NCBI GenBank assembly: GCA_035634055.1
Contig: DASQDR010000116.1
Span: forward strand, 1 to 64,000
Length of the DNA: 64,000 bases
Reading direction: 5' to 3'
DNA from: JAICTV01 sp035634055
Lineage (GTDB): Bacteria; Planctomycetota; Phycisphaerae; Tepidisphaerales; Tepidisphaeraceae
The position numbers and the translations under genes were made by a program. The notes under the pieces are model-generated. The model did no database searches and was not told the DNA's origin. It was given only the letters and a program-made list of their open reading frames with translations. Positions 1 to 7,757 of the stretch are shown piece by piece; the stretch's first letter is position 1, and each line of letters opens with the position of its first letter.

Positions 1-37
1 ATCGCGTGCAGGCTGACGAGACCGGAAGCGAGGAGAC

Positions 38-1375
38 ATGGCCACCCCGGACGTTCCCGCCGCCACTGTCGAGAAGATCCGCACGATCGTTCGCGCCGCG
101 CTGGATCGCCAGCCGGTGGTGGACATGCACACGCACCTCTACCCGCCGACGTTCGGCACGACGCTGCCGGGCCACGGCGGCAAGAGCGACCCGAACGGGC
201 TGCTCCTGTGGGGCATCGACGAGCTGCTCACGTACCACTACCTGGTCGCCGAGGTGTACCGCGTCGTCACGCCGGACAAGCTGCCCTACGAGCAGTTCTG
301 GCGGATGAGCAAGCGGCAGCAGGCGGACCACATCTGGAAGCACCTGTTCGTCGAGCGCGCCCCGATCAGCGAGGCGTGCCGCGGCGTGCTGACCACGATC
401 CAACGCCTCGGCCTGGACCCGTCCGACGCCACGCCCGACGGCTGGCGGAAGTGGTTCGACCAGCAGGACCCCAGCGACTACATCGACCGCGTGATGCAGG
501 TGGCCAACGTTAAGTCGATCACCATGACCAACCCGGTCTTCGACGACAACGAGCGGCAGCGCTGGCTGGAGAATCCCAAGGTCGGCGGCGACCCGCGCTT
601 CACCGCGGTGCTGCGAATCGACCCGCTGCTGCGCGACTTCCCCGGCACGGCGGCGAAGCGCCTGACCGAGTGGGGCTACCCGGCCGATGCCGAGGTGACG
701 CCGAAGTCGGTCGAGGCGACGAAAAAGCTGCTGCGCGACTGGCTGGACAGGCAGAAGGCGATCTACGTCGCGCTCTCGCTGCCGCCGGAGTTCCGCTACC
801 CCGCCGACCCCGGCGACGCCGTCGGCCGCGCGGGGCAGCAGATCCTGGAGCAGGCGATCCTGCCGGTCTGCGCGGAGCGTAACTTGCCGTTCGCGATGAT
901 GATCGGATCGAAGATGCGCGTGAACCCCGCGCTGCGCGACGCCGGCGACATGGTGGGCAAGGCGGACGTAAATTCCGTCGTCAACCTCTGCCGCGAGTTC
1001 CCCGACAACCGCTTCTTCATCACCATGCTCGCCCGCGAGAACCAGCACGAGCTGGCCGTGGCGGCGCGAAAGTTCGGCAACCTGATGGTGTTCGGCTGCT
1101 GGTGGTTCGTGAACAACCCGAGCCTGATCGACGAGATCACGCGCATGCGCATCGAGCTGCTGGGCACCAGCTTCATCCCGCAGCACTCCGACGCCCGCGT
1201 GCTCGACCAGCTCATCTACAAGTGGGAGCACAGCCGGCAGATCATCGGCAACGTGCTGGCGGACAAGTTCATCGAGCAGGCGCAGACCGGGCGGGTGCCC
1301 AGCGACGCGGAAATCGAGAAGACGGTCCGGCTGATGCTGGCGGAGAACTTCGAGAACTTCCGGAAGGGCACTTAG
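38..1375 (+). CDS. uxaC: Uronate isomerase family protein (UxaC-like amidohydrolase)
   Basis: Probably isomerises D-galacturonate/D-glucuronate to the ketouronates tagaturonate/fructuronate in the cytoplasm, the first step of uronate catabolism. The 445-residue protein has no signal peptide. It carries the N-terminal metal-binding pair of amidohydrolases (VDMHTHLYPP, H31 and H33) and a C-terminal HSDAR segment (D385), matching the TDSR metal Asp region of UxaC. Length fits the roughly 450-470 residue family. The start is the ATG right after AGGAGAC at 31-37, a tight but clear Shine-Dalgarno. It is followed on the same strand by a UxaE-like epimerase and a dehydrogenase, which supports the uronate assignment. 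A divergent amidohydrolase with another substrate is the main alternative. Confidence 0.78.
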   Translation: MATPDVPAATVEKIRTIVRAALDRQPVVDMHTHLYPPTFGTTLPGHGGKSDPNGLLLWGIDELLTYHYLVAEVYRVVTPDKLPYEQFWRMSKRQQADHIWKHLFVERAPISEACRGVLTTIQRLGLDPSDATPDGWRKWFDQQDPSDYIDRVMQVANVKSITMTNPVFDDNERQRWLENPKVGGDPRFTAVLRIDPLLRDFPGTAAKRLTEWGYPADAEVTPKSVEATKKLLRDWLDRQKAIYVALSLPPEFRYPADPGDAVGRAGQQILEQAILPVCAERNLPFAMMIGSKMRVNPALRDAGDMVGKADVNSVVNLCREFPDNRFFITMLARENQHELAVAARKFGNLMVFGCWWFVNNPSLIDEITRMRIELLGTSFIPQHSDARVLDQLIYKWEHSRQIIGNVLADKFIEQAQTGRVPSDAEIEKTVRLMLAENFENFRKGT

Positions 1376-1425
1376 CGCGAGGCGTGGCGCCCGTCGCACG
1401 GCCCGCATCGCGTAGCGCGCTACAC

Positions 1426-1521
1426 CGTGGCACGGGCGCCTCGCCCGTGCAACGTTCAGCCGCGCAGGCGTCGCCGTGGCCGCCGGCGCGGCCAGCGCAT
1501 GGGCGAGGCGCCCATGCCACG
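1426..1521. repeat. Paired-hairpin intergenic element
   Basis: Two 25-base arms, 1426-1450 and 1497-1521, are inverted copies of each other apart from C/T and G/A exchanges. Each arm is itself a hairpin: GCACGGGCG-CCT-CGCCCGTGC in the first and GCATGGGCG-AGG-CGCCCATGC in the second. The compensatory base pair change (C-G in one arm, T-A or A-T in the other) suggests the structure is maintained. It resembles a REP/BIME unit and lies between uxaC and uxaE, where it might tune readthrough or mRNA stability. Confidence 0.7.
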
Positions 1522-1555
1522 ATGAGCGATGAGCAGTCGAGAATCAGAGGTCCCC

Positions 1556-2821
1556 ATGTCCACCCCCGTTCCCCTCGGCCTATCCCCCAGCTTCGGCTTC
1601 GGCGACCGCCTCGGCATCGCCACGCCCGGCCACGTGGCTTCCCTCCGCCGCGCGGGGCGCGGCGTCGCGCCGATCGTCGCGCAGCAGTCCATCCGCGAGA
1701 TGACCCGCACGCCGCGCACGCCGCAGCAGGTGATGGACGACGCGCTGCGCGGCGCCGCGCAGGCCGGCTTCGACGACACGCAGGGCGCCGACGCCGATCA
1801 CCTCAAGACGCCGGCGGATGTCGATCGCACCGCCGCGGCGGGGTTCTGCTTCTTCACCATCGACCCGTCGGACCACGTTGACGGCCAGGCCGACAGCTAC
1901 GACGCCGCCGCACTGGCCGCCAAGGCCAAGGCCGCCGGCGCCGACGCCGAGTGGGTCGGGCAGTACCGCGGCAAGAGCATCAAGCTCCCGAGCGGCACGA
2001 CGATCTCCATCGACGACCAGGCCGCCGCCCGCGCCGCGGTCAAGTATGGCAAGGCCGTCACGCAGGCGGTTGCGCTGGCGAAGCACATCGCGCAGACGAT
2101 GCAGAAGCTGGGGCGCGACCACGAGATCGAGCTGAGCGTTGACGAGACGCCGCAGCCGACGACGCTGGCCGAGCACTACATCGTCGCCGACCGCTGCCTG
2201 CGCGAGGGGATGAAGCTGGTCAGCCTCGCGCCGCGCTTCATCGGCGACTTCGAGAAGGGCGTCGACTACAAGGGCGACCTCGCCGCCCTCGAAAAATCCC
2301 TCAACGACCACGCCGCCCTCGCGAAGCAGATCGGGCCGTACAAGCTGAGCCTGCACAGCGGCTCCGATAAGCTCTCGATCTACCCCGCGTTCGCCCGCGC
2401 CACCAGGGGCCTGTGGCACGTGAAGACCGCCGGCACCAGTTACCTCGAAGCGCTGCGCGCGGTGTTGCGGCACGACGTGGAGCTGTTCCGGCGAATCGTC
2501 GAGTTCTGCCGCGGGCGGTACGACACCGACAAGGCGACCTACCACGTCTCCGCCACCCTCGCCGGCGCGCCCGCGCCAACGAGCTTGAGCGCTACCGACC
2601 TGGAGAAGGTCTACCTCGAGCGTTGGCAGGACGTCCCCGACGGCCGCGGCTTCACCGCGCCGGGACGGCAGATCCTGCACACGACGTTTGGGTCGGTCCT
2701 CACCAACGAGTCACTGAAGTCGCAGGTGATGCAGATCCTCCGCGAGCACCCGGACACGTACCGCGACGTGCTGGACGAGCACTTCTCCCGCCACCTGGCC
2801 GCGCTCCAGAAGGGCATGTGA
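1556..2821 (+). CDS. uxaE: Tagaturonate epimerase family protein (UxaE-like)
   Basis: Predicted to epimerise D-tagaturonate to D-fructuronate, linking galacturonate and glucuronate breakdown. The 421-residue cytoplasmic protein begins with the family's recognisable SFGFGDRLGIATPGH segment and continues with FCFFTIDPSDHVDG, typical of UxaE-type proteins. An upstream in-frame ATG exists at 1529, but the ATG at 1556 has an AGAGG Shine-Dalgarno at the right distance and puts the conserved segment next to the N-terminus, so it is preferred. It lies 180 bases after the isomerase, with a hairpin element between, and 19 bases before a dehydrogenase. Assignment rests on recognised family sequence plus operon context. 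Confidence 0.82.
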   Translation: MSTPVPLGLSPSFGFGDRLGIATPGHVASLRRAGRGVAPIVAQQSIREMTRTPRTPQQVMDDALRGAAQAGFDDTQGADADHLKTPADVDRTAAAGFCFFTIDPSDHVDGQADSYDAAALAAKAKAAGADAEWVGQYRGKSIKLPSGTTISIDDQAAARAAVKYGKAVTQAVALAKHIAQTMQKLGRDHEIELSVDETPQPTTLAEHYIVADRCLREGMKLVSLAPRFIGDFEKGVDYKGDLAALEKSLNDHAALAKQIGPYKLSLHSGSDKLSIYPAFARATRGLWHVKTAGTSYLEALRAVLRHDVELFRRIVEFCRGRYDTDKATYHVSATLAGAPAPTSLSATDLEKVYLERWQDVPDGRGFTAPGRQILHTTFGSVLTNESLKSQVMQILREHPDTYRDVLDEHFSRHLAALQKGM

Positions 2822-2840
2822 AATCTAACGAATCAACGAC

Positions 2841-3815
2841 ATGAAGATTCTCCTTTCCACCACGAGCTTCCAGGACACGCCCGGGAAGCACCACGACATC
2901 CTCGCCGCCAGCGGCTTCGAGCTCGTCCGCGCCCGCGGCCCGCTCAACGAGACGCAGATGCTCGACCTCGTCGCCTCCAGCGGCGGGTTCGACGGGCTGC
3001 TCAACGGCGACGACGCGCTCAACGCCAAGGTGATCGACGCGCTGCTGGCGGCGCCGACAAAGCTCAAGGTGATCGCCAAGTACGGCATCGGCCTGGATTC
3101 CATTGACGTAAAGCACGCCACGGCCAAGCGCATCCCCGTCCTGTTCACGCCCGGCGTGAACGAGACGACGGTGGCCGAGCAGACCATCGGACTGATGATC
3201 GCCCTGGCCAAGCACTTCTACCCGCACATCGCTTCGGTCAAGCAGGGGCAGTGGAAGCGCAAGACCGGGTGCGAGCTGTACGGCAAGACGCTCGGGCTGA
3301 TCGGCGTCGGGCGGATCGGCAAGGAGACCGGCCGGCGAGCGGCCGCCTTCGGCATGCGCCTGATCGGGTTCGGCAACTACTGGGACGAGGAGTTCGCCCG
3401 CCAGTTCAGCGTCGAGCGCAAGGCATCGATCGACGACGTGCTGAAGGAGGCGGACGTCGTCAGCCTGCACACGCACGTCAGCCCGCAGACGCGCGGGCTG
3501 ATCAACCGCGAGACGATCGAGCTGATGAAGCCCAAGGCGCTGCTGGTCAACACCGCGCGCGGCGCGCTGGTGAACGAGCAGGACGTGGCCGACGCGTGCA
3601 AGTCCGGGCGGCTGTGGGGCTACGCCGCCGACGTGCTGGAACACGAGCCGGTCCGCCCGCCGCACGTGTTCGAGGGGATCGAGAACATCATCGTCACGCC
3701 GCACATCGGCAGCCGGACCAACGAGTCGGTGGAACGCCAGGGGACGCGGGCGGCGCTGAACATCGTCAACTTCCTGAACGGCGAGAAGGATTTCGTGCAG
3801 GCGAATTCGTTCTAG
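2841..3815 (+). CDS. D-isomer-specific 2-hydroxyacid dehydrogenase (SerA-like)
   Basis: NAD(P)-dependent 2-hydroxyacid dehydrogenase of 324 residues with the complete fold: N-terminal substrate-binding part, a Rossmann motif GVGRIG at 155-160, and catalytic R240 (NTARG), E269 (VLEHEP) and H288 (TPHIG). Generic annotation would be phosphoglycerate dehydrogenase. The operon position after uxaC and uxaE suggests a reductase acting on a uronate-derived 2-keto acid instead. One oddity: the end of Rossmann strand 2 reads GFGNYWDE, so the Asp that usually binds the adenosine ribose and favours NAD is replaced by Gly-Asn. That may mean NADP preference. The start ATG follows uxaE by 19 bases without a strong Shine-Dalgarno. 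Confidence 0.8.
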   Translation: MKILLSTTSFQDTPGKHHDILAASGFELVRARGPLNETQMLDLVASSGGFDGLLNGDDALNAKVIDALLAAPTKLKVIAKYGIGLDSIDVKHATAKRIPVLFTPGVNETTVAEQTIGLMIALAKHFYPHIASVKQGQWKRKTGCELYGKTLGLIGVGRIGKETGRRAAAFGMRLIGFGNYWDEEFARQFSVERKASIDDVLKEADVVSLHTHVSPQTRGLINRETIELMKPKALLVNTARGALVNEQDVADACKSGRLWGYAADVLEHEPVRPPHVFEGIENIIVTPHIGSRTNESVERQGTRAALNIVNFLNGEKDFVQANSF

Positions 3816-3917
3816 CAGCGATACTGAATCGTCATCGCGCGGAGGGGCGACGCTTGCCTCCGACGAAGGCGACACAGGTATCGCCACCGGGCGCGGCAGC
3901 CGCGGCGCCGCCGGTTC

Positions 3918-5195
3918 CTAGCCCACCGCCACGTCCGCGTCCTCCGTCGTCGATGCCAGCCACCACAACACCAGCAGGGGCGCGGCCCGTCCCAGCGCCA
4001 TGGCAGCGGTGAGTACCGCGAGCCCGCCGCCGGTCAGGGTGACCGGCTCGTGCGACAGGCCGGTGTTGGAGACGCTGCTGGCGGCGAGCATGAGCAGGCG
4101 GTCGGCGGCCATCTCCGGCAGCGTCGCCAGCAGCCCCAGCACGGTGGCGAAGACCAGCAGGGCGTAACCGAGAATCCAGGTGGCGGCGATGCCGGTCACG
4201 CGCAGGCCGGCCTCGCGGCGGAGCGCGCGGCGCGTGCCGCGCCAAGCGTGGAACAGAGCGGTCACCTTCACCCCGCCGGCGGTCCCGCCCGGGGCGGCGC
4301 CGATCAGCATGAGCGCGATGAGCAGCCACTGCGCCGCGCGGGTCATCGCCGCCGGCGCGTGCAGCGGCAGCCCGGCGGTCCGGCCATCAATCGAGAGAGC
4401 CGAGCCCGTGGCCAGCGCGCCCGATAGGTTCAACCCGCCGTTCGCGCCGCGCAGGCCCCACGGCGCCAGCACGATCAGCCCGAATAGGTAGACGCCCGCG
4501 AGCAGCGCGATCGTCACGCGCGCGTGCGGCGATAGCGCCTGGCGGCGGAAGAGCAGGTCGCTCACTTCCAGCAGCAGCGGCACGCTCATCGCGCCCACCA
4601 CCGCCAGCGGCATCAGGGCGGCGTGGGTGCGCCAGTCGGTGATCGCGGGAAGCGTTCCGAGAAATAGGCCGCTGTTGCCGAAGGCGCTGGCGGCCTGCGA
4701 GGCTGCGGCGATCAGTCCGCGCGTGGGGTCGAGGAGCAGGGAGGTGCCGATGCCCAGGGAGAAGACGTAGGTGAAGAGCGTCGCCCGGACGATCTGGAGA
4801 TCAGTGTACGGGAGGCGGATCGCGCGGTTCAGCGCCAGCCCGCCGATCAGCAGCGTGGAGAGGGTGCCGACAACCACCAGCGCCAGCACGACCGCCTGAC
4901 CCAGCGCGCCCAACTGATCGAGCGGGACTGCCTGCTGGAAGCCGGTCAGCGTCGCGGCGTTGACGGCGGTGAAAACGGCGCGCTCGATGCTCAACTCGTT
5001 GCCGCGGATCGTGGCCCCAGGCAGCCACAGCGCGACCATGCCGAGCAGGAGCAGCGCCGTCCACGCCGCGGCGACCCAGCGGGCAATGCGCGGCGCGGTC
5101 CAAGCGCGACCGTCAGCCGACAGCGGTAGCTCGTCGCCGCCGCCGCTGGCCCGCGCCCTTTCGCCCGCCGCCGCCGCCGCCGTGGTCCTGCTCAT
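3918..5195 (-). CDS. TrkH/KtrB-type potassium uptake membrane protein
   Basis: Integral membrane cation translocation subunit of 425 residues. The pore repeats of the TrkH/KtrB family are visible: ATLTGFQ, SAFGNSGL, a degraded third filter near SALSIDG, and SSVSNTGLS. The loop GGTAGGVKVT, preceded by APG, corresponds to the family's GS(T)AGG-K segment between pore repeats 3 and 4. The N-terminal ~35 residues are Ala/Gly/Arg-rich and cytoplasmic. No TrkA/KtrA regulatory subunit is encoded in the window. It starts 9 bases after hisI on the same strand, so the two are probably co-transcribed although functionally unrelated. It converges with the dehydrogenase at 3815. Confidence 0.85.
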   Translation of the reverse strand: MSRTTAAAAAGERARASGGGDELPLSADGRAWTAPRIARWVAAAWTALLLLGMVALWLPGATIRGNELSIERAVFTAVNAATLTGFQQAVPLDQLGALGQAVVLALVVVGTLSTLLIGGLALNRAIRLPYTDLQIVRATLFTYVFSLGIGTSLLLDPTRGLIAAASQAASAFGNSGLFLGTLPAITDWRTHAALMPLAVVGAMSVPLLLEVSDLLFRRQALSPHARVTIALLAGVYLFGLIVLAPWGLRGANGGLNLSGALATGSALSIDGRTAGLPLHAPAAMTRAAQWLLIALMLIGAAPGGTAGGVKVTALFHAWRGTRRALRREAGLRVTGIAATWILGYALLVFATVLGLLATLPEMAADRLLMLAASSVSNTGLSHEPVTLTGGGLAVLTAAMALGRAAPLLVLWWLASTTEDADVAVG

Positions 5196-5204
5196 GACAA
5201 TGAC

Positions 5205-5594
5205 TTACTTCTTGTAAACGGCGCCGGGGTCGAACACCGGCTTCTCGACCGTCTGCCAGTCCGCCGCGCCCGCCTCGTACTTTCGGAAGAAGCAGCTCCG
5301 GTACCCCTCGTGGCAAGCAGCCACGTCCTGCACGACCTTGAACAGCAGCACGTCGCGATCGCAGTCGGTGCGGACCTCCCTCACGTGCTGGAAGTGGGCG
5401 CTGCTCTCGCCCTTAAGGGCGAGCCGCCCGCGGCTGCGGCTGTAGGTATGAACCTTGCCGGTCGCAAGCGTCTTCTCGATCGCCTCGCGGTTCATGTACG
5501 CCATCATCAGCACCTGCCCGTCGTGCGCGTCCTGCACGATGACGGGGACCAGGCCGTTGGCGTCGAACTTCAGCTTGTCGAGCGGCGCGTCCAT
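5205..5594 (-). CDS. hisI: Phosphoribosyl-AMP cyclohydrolase
   Basis: Catalyses ring opening of phosphoribosyl-AMP, the third step of histidine biosynthesis, in the cytoplasm. The 129-residue length is that of a stand-alone HisI without the HisE pyrophosphohydrolase domain. Diagnostic motifs are present: VLMMAYMNREA near the start, TYSRSRGRLALKGESS, the metal-binding TDCDRD, and QDVAACHEGYRSCFF carrying the zinc cysteines. LALKGE is a small departure from the usual LWxKGE. The start ATG (5594-5592) lies in a much longer reverse reading frame, but only this portion matches a protein family. A TTGACA-like box lies at 5625-5630 on this strand. The gene sits outside any his operon, 9 bases ahead of the TrkH-type gene. 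Confidence 0.95.
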   Translation of the reverse strand: MDAPLDKLKFDANGLVPVIVQDAHDGQVLMMAYMNREAIEKTLATGKVHTYSRSRGRLALKGESSAHFQHVREVRTDCDRDVLLFKVVQDVAACHEGYRSCFFRKYEAGAADWQTVEKPVFDPGAVYKK

Positions 5595-5641
5595 CCCCGT
5601 TGTTCTCCGGGGCGGGCGCGGCTTTGTCAAACGCCGCCCGC

Positions 5642-5671
5642 TTGCGCGCGCGGCCATCACGTTGCTACACT
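5642..5671 (+). promoter_or_regulatory. Candidate sigma70 promoter for the membrane protein at 5682
   Basis: TTGCGC at 5642-5647 and TACACT at 5666-5671 are separated by 18 bases. Transcription would begin around 5678, only a few bases before the ATG at 5682, which has no Shine-Dalgarno; the transcript may therefore be leaderless. The match to consensus is moderate. Confidence 0.3.
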
Positions 5672-5681
5672 GCCGCTCGAG

Positions 5682-6902
5682 ATGACAGCAGCAGCGGACG
5701 CGGCGACGGAGACGATCGACAGCCCGGATGAGCGGCCGGGTCCCGCGCGCCCGTTTCACGTCCTGGGGTGGGCGGCGTACCTGGGGATCTCCTGGACCTG
5801 GTGCATCGGCATGTTCCTGCCGGTGCTGCTGGTGCGCGACTACGGGCTGTGGGGATGGATCGTCTTCGCCACGCCCAACGTGATCGGCGCCGCCGCCATG
5901 GGCTGGGTGATGACGCGCGTGCGCGATCCGGAGGCGTTCGACCGGAAGCACTCGCTGGCGATCACCTCGTTCTCGGTGGTGACGGCGGCGTTCCACCTGT
6001 TCTTCATGAACTGGATGATCGCCCGCCTGATCCCCGCCGGCGGGGCGGTGGCGATGTTGGCGATAATCCCGCTCTTCATCGCCGGCCTGATGGGGGCGCG
6101 GCGCAGGGGCGGCGCGGCCCTCGGGGTGGGCGACGTGCCGGCGGCGGTCGCGGTGTTCGCGGTCTCGCTGATCGCCTGGGTCGCCTACCTGCGCTACGGC
6201 TACGGACCGCCGCTGGCGGGCGAGCCGACGCGACGCCTGGCAGAGCTTTGGTGGCTGGCACCGATCTGCGTCTTTGGCTTCGCGCTCAACCCGTACCTCG
6301 ATCGCACGTTCCACTACGCCTACCGCGCGACCGGCAGGCGCGGCGGGCCGGGCGCCTTCGCCATCGGCTTCGGCGCGGTCTTCCTGCTGATGATCCTGTT
6401 CACCCTCACCTACGCCCGCGCGCTGGCGCCGGTGGTGGAGGAGCGCGCGTTTGTCCTGCCGGGCGTGGCGCTCTGGGCGATCGGAATTCACATGGCCCTT
6501 CAGGGCGCCTTCACCACCGCCATCCACTTGCGCGCGACCGGGCGCGTGGCGACGTCGCTGCTCGCGGCCGCGCTGCTGGCGGCGGTGATCTACGGGCTGG
6601 GACACGCGGTCGCCGGACGGATCCACCTGTCGCCGGGCGAGAGCGCGTACCGGTTGTTCATGGCCTTCTACGGGTTGGTCTTCCCCGCCTACGCGTGGCT
6701 CTGCATGTGGCCCGACGGCGGGCGAAGGACCGTGCCGGCGCGGGCGTGGCTGGCGCTGGCAATCGCGGTGGGGGTGGCGGCGCCCATGTTCTGGCTCGGG
6801 TTCATGCACCAGCGGACGGCGTGGCTCCTGCCCGGCCTGGCGGTGGTGCTGCTCGCCCGGCTGAGCTTGCCCCGTTCGCGCGGCGCCGGAAATGGCGCAT
6901 AA
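5682..6902 (+). CDS. Polytopic membrane protein of unknown function
   Basis: A 406-residue protein with about ten hydrophobic helices spread over its length (for example WAAYLGISWTWCIGMFLPV near residue 30 and LWAIGIHMALQGAF in the middle) joined by short charged loops. Its N-terminal ~25 residues are hydrophilic and acidic. I do not recognise the family: there is no transporter signature, nucleotide-binding motif or catalytic motif I can point to. The ATG at 5682 is chosen over far-upstream in-frame codons because those run antisense through hisI and the hydrophobic pattern starts right after this ATG. It is divergent from hisI and is followed by a zinc-ribbon membrane protein. Strong third-position GC bias and clean helix periodicity make it a real gene. 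Confidence 0.75.
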   Translation: MTAAADAATETIDSPDERPGPARPFHVLGWAAYLGISWTWCIGMFLPVLLVRDYGLWGWIVFATPNVIGAAAMGWVMTRVRDPEAFDRKHSLAITSFSVVTAAFHLFFMNWMIARLIPAGGAVAMLAIIPLFIAGLMGARRRGGAALGVGDVPAAVAVFAVSLIAWVAYLRYGYGPPLAGEPTRRLAELWWLAPICVFGFALNPYLDRTFHYAYRATGRRGGPGAFAIGFGAVFLLMILFTLTYARALAPVVEERAFVLPGVALWAIGIHMALQGAFTTAIHLRATGRVATSLLAAALLAAVIYGLGHAVAGRIHLSPGESAYRLFMAFYGLVFPAYAWLCMWPDGGRRTVPARAWLALAIAVGVAAPMFWLGFMHQRTAWLLPGLAVVLLARLSLPRSRGAGNGA

Positions 6903-7064
6903 TCCGACGCGGGCGCAATCGCCCCGTTTCACATCTTCCGCCGGCGGCGATGTTGTGACGTGCCCGCGGCGCAGCAGCGGACGTAGAATGCATGCGATGG
7001 GGGCGTTCCTGGCGCTGCCCGAATTGCGCGACGGACCGGCGGGAGGCTGGAGGTTTTGGTTGGC

Positions 7065-7685
7065 ATGGAAACCGACGTTGACTGTCCTGATTGCGGAAAG
7101 GTGATCGCGCCGCCGGGCGCGGTGGATGACACGCTGCGCTGCCGGTGCGCCGAGCCGAAGGGGCCGTCGGTCACCGCCGAAGCGGTGCCTCTGCGCCCGA
7201 GCGTTTCGGTGAAGGTGCCGCTGGCCGCGGGCGCATTGTCCGCCGGGACGAACGTGCGTGCCAAGCCCTCGGTCGATGCCGACGCGCCCGCCGACGAGAC
7301 GCCCGCCGCCCGCGCCGCGCGCGAGAAGAAGTGCTACATCTGTGGCCGCGACCTTACCGGCAAGACGCGACTTAAAGACCATCTCGGTCGCTACTGGTGC
7401 AAGCAGTGCGCGGCCAAGGACGAGCAGGCGAAGAAGCAGGAAGAGGAGGGGCGCTGCCCCGACTGTAGCCGCGTCTTCCCGGCGGACAAGCTGGTCTACT
7501 TCCAGGTCACCAAGGTCTGCAAGTCGTGCTTCAAGGAGCGCGAGAAGGAACTGGAGAAGAAGATCAAGAAGGCGGCAGCGGAGAAGCTGCACCAGAAGGC
7601 GGAGTGGCAGAGCATCAAGTGGCTGGCTATCGCCGCGGGCGCGCTCATCCTGACGGGCTTCATCCTATACCTGCTGAACCGTTGA
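7065..7685 (+). CDS. Zinc-ribbon protein with a C-terminal membrane anchor
   Basis: A 206-residue protein of unknown role. It opens with a zinc-ribbon-like CPDCGK plus a CRC pair, then a low-complexity Ala/Pro linker to about residue 85. Two treble-clef-like modules follow, each with paired cysteines: CYICGRDL...YWCKQC and CPDCSRVF...VCKSC. A Lys/Glu-rich probable coiled coil follows, then one transmembrane helix (WLAIAAGALILTGFILYLL) ending four residues from the C-terminus, so it looks tail-anchored with the zinc modules in the cytoplasm. The ATG at 7065 is preceded by GGAGG at 7049-7053; a TTG nine bases upstream is less likely. Confidence 0.7.
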   Translation: METDVDCPDCGKVIAPPGAVDDTLRCRCAEPKGPSVTAEAVPLRPSVSVKVPLAAGALSAGTNVRAKPSVDADAPADETPAARAAREKKCYICGRDLTGKTRLKDHLGRYWCKQCAAKDEQAKKQEEEGRCPDCSRVFPADKLVYFQVTKVCKSCFKEREKELEKKIKKAAAEKLHQKAEWQSIKWLAIAAGALILTGFILYLLNR

Positions 7686-7757
7686 ACGGCTGAACCGGCG
7701 CGGGGCGAGCGGGCGGGCCGCGCGCGCGGGCGGCGGCAGCGAGTTTGCGAACCGGCC

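Noticed and set aside
6953..6989. TTGTGA and TAGAAT as a promoter of the zinc-ribbon gene
   Set aside because: The boxes are 25 bases apart, too far for a sigma70 promoter.
5595..7592. N-terminal 660 residues of the long minus-strand frame that ends in hisI
   Set aside because: Only the last 129 residues match a family; the rest is antisense to the membrane and zinc-ribbon genes.
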